Part shown: in pieces, positions 40,194-44,539 of the stretch
Numbering within the stretch: position 1 is the stretch's first letter
How the letters are laid out: each line of letters begins with the position of its first letter
Origin: Microbacteriaceae bacterium
GTDB taxonomy: Bacteria > Actinomycetota > Actinomycetes > Actinomycetales > Microbacteriaceae
Assembly (NCBI GenBank): GCA_025465035.1
Contig: JAODMH010000182.1
Location: 1-44,539, forward strand
DNA length: 44,539 bases
Direction of reading: 5' to 3'
Notes under the pieces: generated by a model
What the model saw: only the letters and a program-made list of their open reading frames with translations
The model's database searches: none
What the model was told of the DNA's origin: nothing
Made by a program: the position numbers and the translations under genes

Positions 40194-40922
40194 GTGGCGC
40201 ACTTCTACCTGAGCGAAGAACTCGAATCGGCGAGCGTCGGTGCGCGTGTGTCCGTGACTGGGCAGGAGGCACGGCACGCCGTGACCGTCAGCCGCATCGC
40301 CGTCGGCGAATCGATCGCGGTCGGCAATGGCGCTGGCCTCATCGTCACGGGGTCTGTCGTCTCCGCCGAGCCGGCAGAGTTCGTGGTGGAGGTCGAGACC
40401 GTCGCGGAGACCCAGCCGGCCTCTCCCGCCATCTGGCTCGCCCAAGCGCTCGCCAAGGGCGATCGTGACGAGCATGCCGTGCAGCAGGCGGCCGAGCTCG
40501 GCGTCGACGGCGTCATCCCGTGGGCGGCACAGCGCTCGATCGTCAAGTGGGAGGGTGCGAAGGTCCGCAAGGGCCACGACCGCTGGAGTGCGATCCTGCG
40601 CGAGGCGAGCAAGCAGTCGATCCGGCCCTGGATCCCCGAGGTGGGGGATCTGGCATCCACCACCGTTCTCGCAGCCCTCGCCGGAGAGACGCGGATGCTC
40701 GTGCTCGAGCCGACGGCATCCGTCGCGCTCACCTCGCTCGAGCCGGACGGCCGCGACGTCGTGCTCGTCGTCGGACCGGAGGGAGGCATCGCCCCGGCGG
40801 AGCTGAGCCGCCTGGAAGCCGCCGGCGCCACGCCGGTGCGGCTCGGCGACACGATCCTGCGCACGTCGAGTGCCGGACCCGCCGCGATCGCGGTGCTCAA
40901 CGCGCAACTAGGCCGCTGGTAG
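40194..40922 (+). CDS. rsmE: 16S rRNA (uracil-1498 N3)-methyltransferase
   Basis: 242-aa SPOUT methyltransferase that modifies U1498 in the 30S decoding region. The N-terminal PUA-like domain covers about 1-75 (EARHAVTVSRIAVGESIAVGNG); the knot fold follows with WLAQALAKGDRDEHAVQQAAELGVDGVIPWAAQRSIVKW, LVVGPEGGIAPAEL and the SAM-binding LGDTILRTSSAGPAAIAVLNAQLG near the C-terminus. The start is GTG 40194, with CAGAGT exactly 6 nt upstream as a near-consensus leaderless -10. It usually follows dnaJ in actinobacteria. Confidence 0.92.
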   Translation: MAHFYLSEELESASVGARVSVTGQEARHAVTVSRIAVGESIAVGNGAGLIVTGSVVSAEPAEFVVEVETVAETQPASPAIWLAQALAKGDRDEHAVQQAAELGVDGVIPWAAQRSIVKWEGAKVRKGHDRWSAILREASKQSIRPWIPEVGDLASTTVLAALAGETRMLVLEPTASVALTSLEPDGRDVVLVVGPEGGIAPAELSRLEAAGATPVRLGDTILRTSSAGPAAIAVLNAQLGRW

Positions 40923-40954
40923 CGAACGCCCCGCCGGCGAACGGTGCCGTCGCT

Positions 40955-40960
40955 TAAGCT
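40955..40960 (+). promoter_or_regulatory. -10 hexamer TAAGCT, leaderless start of the HIT gene
   Basis: TAAGCT, 6 nt (AGACGC), then ATG 40967. It gives the HIT-phoH-ybeY-CBS-era string its own promoter. Confidence 0.6.
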
Positions 40961-40966
40961 AGACGC

Positions 40967-41323
40967 ATGTCAGCCAGCATCGAGCCATCGGTCTTCTCGC
41001 GGATCGTCGCGCGCGAAATCCCGGCAGACATCGTCTTCGAGAACGAGCACATCATCGCGTTCAGGGACATTGCCCCGAAGGCCCCCGTGCACATCCTGAT
41101 CGTGCCGAAGACCGAGGACTATCGCGATGTCACCGAGCTGGCAGCTGGCGATCCCGCGCTGCTCGCCGAGCTGATCGCCACCGCCCAGCAGCTCGCCGAC
41201 CAACACTCCGCCGGGGAGTTCCGTCTCGTCTTCAACACGGGGTCCTCCGCCGGCCAGACCATATTCCATGTCCACGCCCATCTTCTCGGCGGGCACCTTC
41301 CGGAAGGCACCCTTGGCAACTAA
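40967..41323 (+). CDS. HIT-family nucleotide-binding protein (HinT-like)
   Basis: 118-aa purine nucleoside phosphoramidase-like hydrolase. The HIT triad is H101-V-H103-A-H105 near the C-terminus. The N-terminal FSRIVAREIPADIVFENEHIIAFRDIAPKAPVHILIVPK and the FNTGSSAGQTIFHVH stretch are typical HinT. Its stop overlaps the phoH start by 11 nt. It heads the string HIT-phoH-ybeY-CBS-era, which is conserved in actinobacteria. Confidence 0.92.
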   Translation: MSASIEPSVFSRIVAREIPADIVFENEHIIAFRDIAPKAPVHILIVPKTEDYRDVTELAAGDPALLAELIATAQQLADQHSAGEFRLVFNTGSSAGQTIFHVHAHLLGGHLPEGTLGN

Positions 41324-42416
41324 TAGCCACAGCAGCGACGCGTCTCGTTCGGATGACCGCGGCACCGACCGGGTCGAACTTCGAGTCGACGGGGTCGCGA
41401 TGGTGCGGCTTCTCGGACCGCAGGATCGGCTGCTCAAGACCATCGAGAAGGAATACCCGCGTGTCGAGGTTCTGGTGCGCGGCAACGAGATCGCCCTGGA
41501 GGGCGACGCCGACCAGGTGCACGCGGCCGCGAGGCTGGTGGAGGAGCTGGTGACGATGGTGCGCGCCGATCGTGAACTCGGGCAGCGGGACGTCACCGAG
41601 TCCGCGAAGATCCTCAACGCCGATCCGCGGGTGAGTCCGGCGGAGTTGCTCAGCCAGGCGATCCTCACCAGTCGGGGCAAGAGCATCCGCCCCAAGACCC
41701 TCGGGCAGAAAGAGTACGTCGACGCCATCGACGAGAACACCATCGTCTTCGGCATCGGTCCGGCAGGCACCGGCAAGACCTACCTGGCGATGGCCAAGGC
41801 CGTGCAGGCTCTGCAGCGCAAGGAGGTCAGCCGCATCATCCTGACCCGGCCGGCTGTCGAGGCTGGCGAACGGCTCGGCTACCTGCCCGGCACTCTCACC
41901 GACAAGATCGATCCGTACCTGCGTCCGCTGTACGACGCGCTGAACGAGATGATGGATCCCGAAATCGTGCCCAAGCTGCTCGCGGCCGGGACGATCGAGG
42001 TCGCCCCTCTTGCCTACATGCGTGGCCGCACGCTCAATGACTCCTTCATCGTGCTCGACGAGGCGCAGAACACGACGCCGGAACAGATGAAGATGTTCCT
42101 CACTCGGCTCGGGCACGGTTCGAAGATGGTCGTGACCGGCGACGTGACCCAGGTCGACCTGCCAGCGGGAGCCAGCGGGCTCCAGCTGGTGACCCGGGTG
42201 CTCGGCGAGATCGACGAGATCCACTTCGCCCGCCTGACGAGCGAGGATGTCGTCCGCCACAGCCTCGTCGGCCGGATCGTCGACGCGTACACGAGGTACG
42301 ACGCCGAGCGTCAAGCCCAGAAGTTCGAACGTCAGCAGGCGACGGACGGCATGAACCGCGCCGACCGTCGTGCCGGGCAACCCCAGGATCGCCTGAGCAA
42401 GAGATGGGGCCGCTGA
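41313..42416 (+). CDS. phoH: PhoH-like ATPase
   Basis: 367-aa cytoplasmic ATPase, often linked to RNA metabolism with YbeY. Walker A GPAGTGKT is at residues 149-156 and Walker B FIVLDEAQNT near 248; the helicase-like VTGDVTQVDLP follows. An N-terminal KH-like region (about 20-90) precedes it. The frame is open from 41268, but TTG 41313 has GGAAGG ending 5 nt upstream and overlaps the HIT gene stop by 11 nt, so it is preferred. One base separates its TGA from the GTG of ybeY. Confidence 0.93.
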   Translation: MATNSHSSDASRSDDRGTDRVELRVDGVAMVRLLGPQDRLLKTIEKEYPRVEVLVRGNEIALEGDADQVHAAARLVEELVTMVRADRELGQRDVTESAKILNADPRVSPAELLSQAILTSRGKSIRPKTLGQKEYVDAIDENTIVFGIGPAGTGKTYLAMAKAVQALQRKEVSRIILTRPAVEAGERLGYLPGTLTDKIDPYLRPLYDALNEMMDPEIVPKLLAAGTIEVAPLAYMRGRTLNDSFIVLDEAQNTTPEQMKMFLTRLGHGSKMVVTGDVTQVDLPAGASGLQLVTRVLGEIDEIHFARLTSEDVVRHSLVGRIVDAYTRYDAERQAQKFERQQATDGMNRADRRAGQPQDRLSKRWGR

Positions 42417-42417
42417 G

Positions 42418-42882
42418 GTGTCGATCGAGATCAACAACGAGTCCGTCATCCCGGTCGATGAGGTCGCGCTGCAGCGGCTCGCGACCTATGCGCTCGACTT
42501 CCTGCACGTGCATCCGGATGCCGAACTCGCGATCGTGCTCGTCGACGAGGGCGCCATGGAGCAGCTGCACCTGCAGTGGATGGACGAGCCGGGTCCGACC
42601 GACGTGCTGAGTTTCCCGATGGACGAGCTCCGCCCGGGAACCGAGGAGGCGATGACCCCCGCCGGTCTGCTCGGCGACATCGTGCTCTGCCCCCAGGTCG
42701 CGATCTCGCAAGCCGAGACCGCAGGTCACAGTCCCCTCGAGGAGATGCTTTTGCTGACGACCCACGGCATCCTGCACCTGCTCGGCTTCGATCACGCGGA
42801 ACCGGAGGACGAGAAGGAGATGTTCGGAGTACAGCGCGACATCCTCGTCGGTTTCGCCCTCGCCGAGCGACGAACGAAATAG
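42418..42882 (+). CDS. ybeY: Endoribonuclease YbeY
   Basis: 154-aa metal-dependent RNase that acts in 16S rRNA 3'-end maturation and ribosome quality control. The zinc signature is H116-GILH120-LLGFDH126, and the conserved GPTDVLSFPMDE lies near residue 60. The start is GTG 42418, one base after the phoH TGA, so the two are probably coupled. It belongs to the conserved phoH-ybeY-CBS-era string. Confidence 0.95.
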   Translation: MSIEINNESVIPVDEVALQRLATYALDFLHVHPDAELAIVLVDEGAMEQLHLQWMDEPGPTDVLSFPMDELRPGTEEAMTPAGLLGDIVLCPQVAISQAETAGHSPLEEMLLLTTHGILHLLGFDHAEPEDEKEMFGVQRDILVGFALAERRTK

Positions 42883-42903
42883 TTCGAGAACGCAGGGTCA
42901 GCC

Positions 42904-44214
42904 ATGATTCCGATCTTCGTCTCCGTCGCCGTGCTGCTGGTGATCTTCGGCGGTCTGCTTGCCGCGGCTGATGCAGCGCTGAGCGTGCTCTCCCGGGCCG
43001 ACCTGCTCGAAATCGCGTCGCACTCGCGCGCGCGCAAATCGCTCAACGCCATAGCCGCGGACATCGGGGCTCACATCAACGCGGTCAACTTCATGCGAGT
43101 CGTCACGGAGACGACGGCGGCCGTGCTGGTGACGCTCGCCTTCGCCTATGTCTTCGCACAGTGGTGGTGGGCGCTGCTGTGCTCCGCATTCATCATGACT
43201 GTCGCCTCCTTCGTCCTGGTCGGATCGAGCCCGCGCAGCGTGGGAAGGGTGCACGCGCGCGCCGTCGTGCGTTGGTCTGCCTGGGTGGTGCACGCCATCC
43301 GCAGGTTCCTCGGTCCGATCGCCGCAGCGCTCGTCGCCATCGGCAACCGGGTCACTCCGGGGCGGACCGCGACCTTCTCCTCTGAAGAGCAGTTGCTGAG
43401 CATGGTCGACGAGGCCACGGAACTGGATGTGCTCGAGGAGGACGACCGGGAGCTCATCCACTCGATCTTCGAATTCAACGACACCGTGGTGCGCGAGGTC
43501 ATGATCCCGCGCACCGACATGGTCACTATCGACGGCGACGAAACGGTGGGTGCGGCGATGGGGCTGTTCCTGAGCCGGGGCGTCTCGCGGATGCCGGTGA
43601 TCGGGGACGACGTCGACCAGGTCCTCGGCGTGCTGTATCTACGGGATGTCGCGCGCCTCAGCTACGAGCGGCCGAAGGGCATCGACCGTGTGACTGTCGA
43701 CTCGCTGGCCCGGACGGCGCTGTTCGTTCCCGAATCGAAGAAAGCGGACGACACGCTCCGCCAGATGCAACTCGAATCCAACCACCTCGCCATGGTTGTC
43801 GACGAGTACGGCGGCATCGCCGGGCTCGTGACACTCGAGGACCTCATTGAGGAACTCGTCGGGGACATCTCGGACGAATACGACCACGAGGTGATCGAGA
43901 TCGAAGAGCTCGGGGACGGCACGTACCGGGTGAGCGCGCGCCTCCCGGTCGATGAGCTCGGCGAGCTGTTCGACATCGAACTCGAGGATGACGATGTCGA
44001 CTCTGTCGGCGGCCTGCTCGGCAAGGCGCTCGGCCGCCTGCCACTGCCGGGATCCGTCGCAACGTACTCTGGACTGATACTCACGGCCGAGCGCACCGAG
44101 GGCCGCCGCAAGCGGTTGAGCACCGTGCTTGTCGAGCGTGACCAGGCACTCATCGATGCGCAGGCGGCGTTTCGCAAGACGACAACGAACAACGGAGACG
44201 ACCGTGGCGAATGA
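42904..44214 (+). CDS. CorC/HlyC-type hemolysin family protein with CBS pair
   Basis: 436-aa membrane protein: an N-terminal DUF21 domain (about 1-175) with three hydrophobic segments, a CBS pair (about 190-325, REVMIPRTDMVTIDGDE and VDEYGGIAGLVTLEDLIEELVGDI), and a CorC_HlyC domain at the C-terminus. The family is linked to magnesium and cobalt efflux; it lies between ybeY and era in many actinobacteria. Its TGA overlaps the era start by 11 bp, so era is coupled to it. Confidence 0.9.
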   Translation: MIPIFVSVAVLLVIFGGLLAAADAALSVLSRADLLEIASHSRARKSLNAIAADIGAHINAVNFMRVVTETTAAVLVTLAFAYVFAQWWWALLCSAFIMTVASFVLVGSSPRSVGRVHARAVVRWSAWVVHAIRRFLGPIAAALVAIGNRVTPGRTATFSSEEQLLSMVDEATELDVLEEDDRELIHSIFEFNDTVVREVMIPRTDMVTIDGDETVGAAMGLFLSRGVSRMPVIGDDVDQVLGVLYLRDVARLSYERPKGIDRVTVDSLARTALFVPESKKADDTLRQMQLESNHLAMVVDEYGGIAGLVTLEDLIEELVGDISDEYDHEVIEIEELGDGTYRVSARLPVDELGELFDIELEDDDVDSVGGLLGKALGRLPLPGSVATYSGLILTAERTEGRRKRLSTVLVERDQALIDAQAAFRKTTTNNGDDRGE

Positions 44215-44539
44215 TCCTGAATTCCGGGCCGGATTCATCTCCTTCGTCGGACGTCCCAACGTGGGCAAGTCGACGCTCACGAACGCGCTGGTCGGCGAGA
44301 AGGTCGCGATTACCTCGTCGAAACCGCAGACTACCCGCCGCGCCATCCGGGGCATCGCCCACCGGCAGGACGGACAGCTCATCCTCGTGGACACCCCAGG
44401 GATGCACCGCCCGCGCACCCTGCTCGGCGAGCGGCTCAACAGCATCGTGCAGGATACCCTCGGAGACGTCGACGTCATCGGTTTCTGCATGCCGGCGGAC
44501 GAGAAGATCGGCCCCGGCGACCGTTACATCAACGAACAG
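44204..44539 (+). CDS. era: GTPase Era, N-terminal part (cut by window end)
   Basis: First 112 codons of a small Ras-like GTPase needed for 30S assembly. G1 is GRPNVGKST near residues 12-20, the effector region KPQTTRRAIRGI near 34-45, and G3 VDTPGMH near 58. The KH domain lies outside the window. The start is GTG 44204, overlapping the stop of the CBS gene. It ends the conserved HIT-phoH-ybeY-CBS-era string. Confidence 0.94.
   Translation, partial: MANDPEFRAGFISFVGRPNVGKSTLTNALVGEKVAITSSKPQTTRRAIRGIAHRQDGQLILVDTPGMHRPRTLLGERLNSIVQDTLGDVDVIGFCMPADEKIGPGDRYINEQ

Noticed and set aside
1-44539. CRISPR array, insertion sequence, prophage, biosynthetic cluster or classical defence island
   Set aside because: No regularly spaced direct repeats, transposase, integrase, phage structural gene, large synthase or restriction gene was seen. 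The hipBA pair is the only accessory module of that kind.

Overview
The window is high-GC actinobacterial DNA. The gene families, the GTG/TTG starts and the order leuS-comEA-comEC-holA-rpsT ... lepA ... hemW-hrcA-dnaJ-rsmE-HIT-phoH-ybeY-CBS protein-era fit a member of the Micrococcales, most likely Microbacteriaceae. This placement is inference; no rRNA is present to confirm it. I see no tRNA, rRNA, CRISPR array, insertion sequence or phage gene.

Layout. (1) 1-2206: end of a sugar-binding protein, a hairpin, then two sugar ABC permeases with no ATPase beside them. (2) 2196-10941: accessory and housekeeping genes on both strands: quinone oxidoreductase, two unknown proteins, a FUSC-type membrane protein, a membrane-anchored alpha/beta hydrolase, and a GH15 glucosidase divergent from a glucose-6-phosphate dehydrogenase. 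(3) 10999-12680: a hipBA toxin-antitoxin pair behind an AT-rich promoter with its own palindrome. (4) 12687-14544: an App1-type phosphatase and a TetR regulator. (5) 14667-17987: a complete four-gene osmoprotectant ABC transporter with overlapping cistrons. (6) 18016-20876: DedA protein and the two folate genes pabC and pabB, transcribed divergently from an 11-bp spacer. (7) 20989-30758: leuS, a repeat-rich gap, comEA-comEC-holA, two DUF202 proteins, rpsT, an aminotransferase and a DUF4190 protein. (8) 30885-36824: lepA, a flavin monooxygenase, DUF1990, HAD phosphatase and hemW. (9) 36830-44539: two DUF4870 proteins, then the hrcA-dnaJ heat-shock pair and the conserved rsmE-HIT-phoH-ybeY-CBS-era string, era being cut by the window end.

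Most notable observations. leuS, normally single-copy and essential, is otherwise intact but carries one in-frame TAG at codon 671 where a Lys codon is expected. At least ten genes have a TANNNT hexamer exactly 6 nt before their start codon, which points to leaderless mRNAs as a main expression mode here and settles several start codons. pabB and pabC share one 11-bp spacer in which each gene's -10 hexamer reaches the other's start codon. Two intergenic copies of a palindromic element (core TTGTCGCAAATCGACC) lie behind lepA and dnaJ, and a different ~109-bp inverted-repeat element lies before hemW. The TetR gene and a small membrane-protein gene 8.6 kb away have matching GCCCCC/GGGGGC palindromes exactly 4 bp upstream of a -10 hexamer, suggesting a shared regulator. 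All functional calls rest on motifs read by eye; no database search was run.
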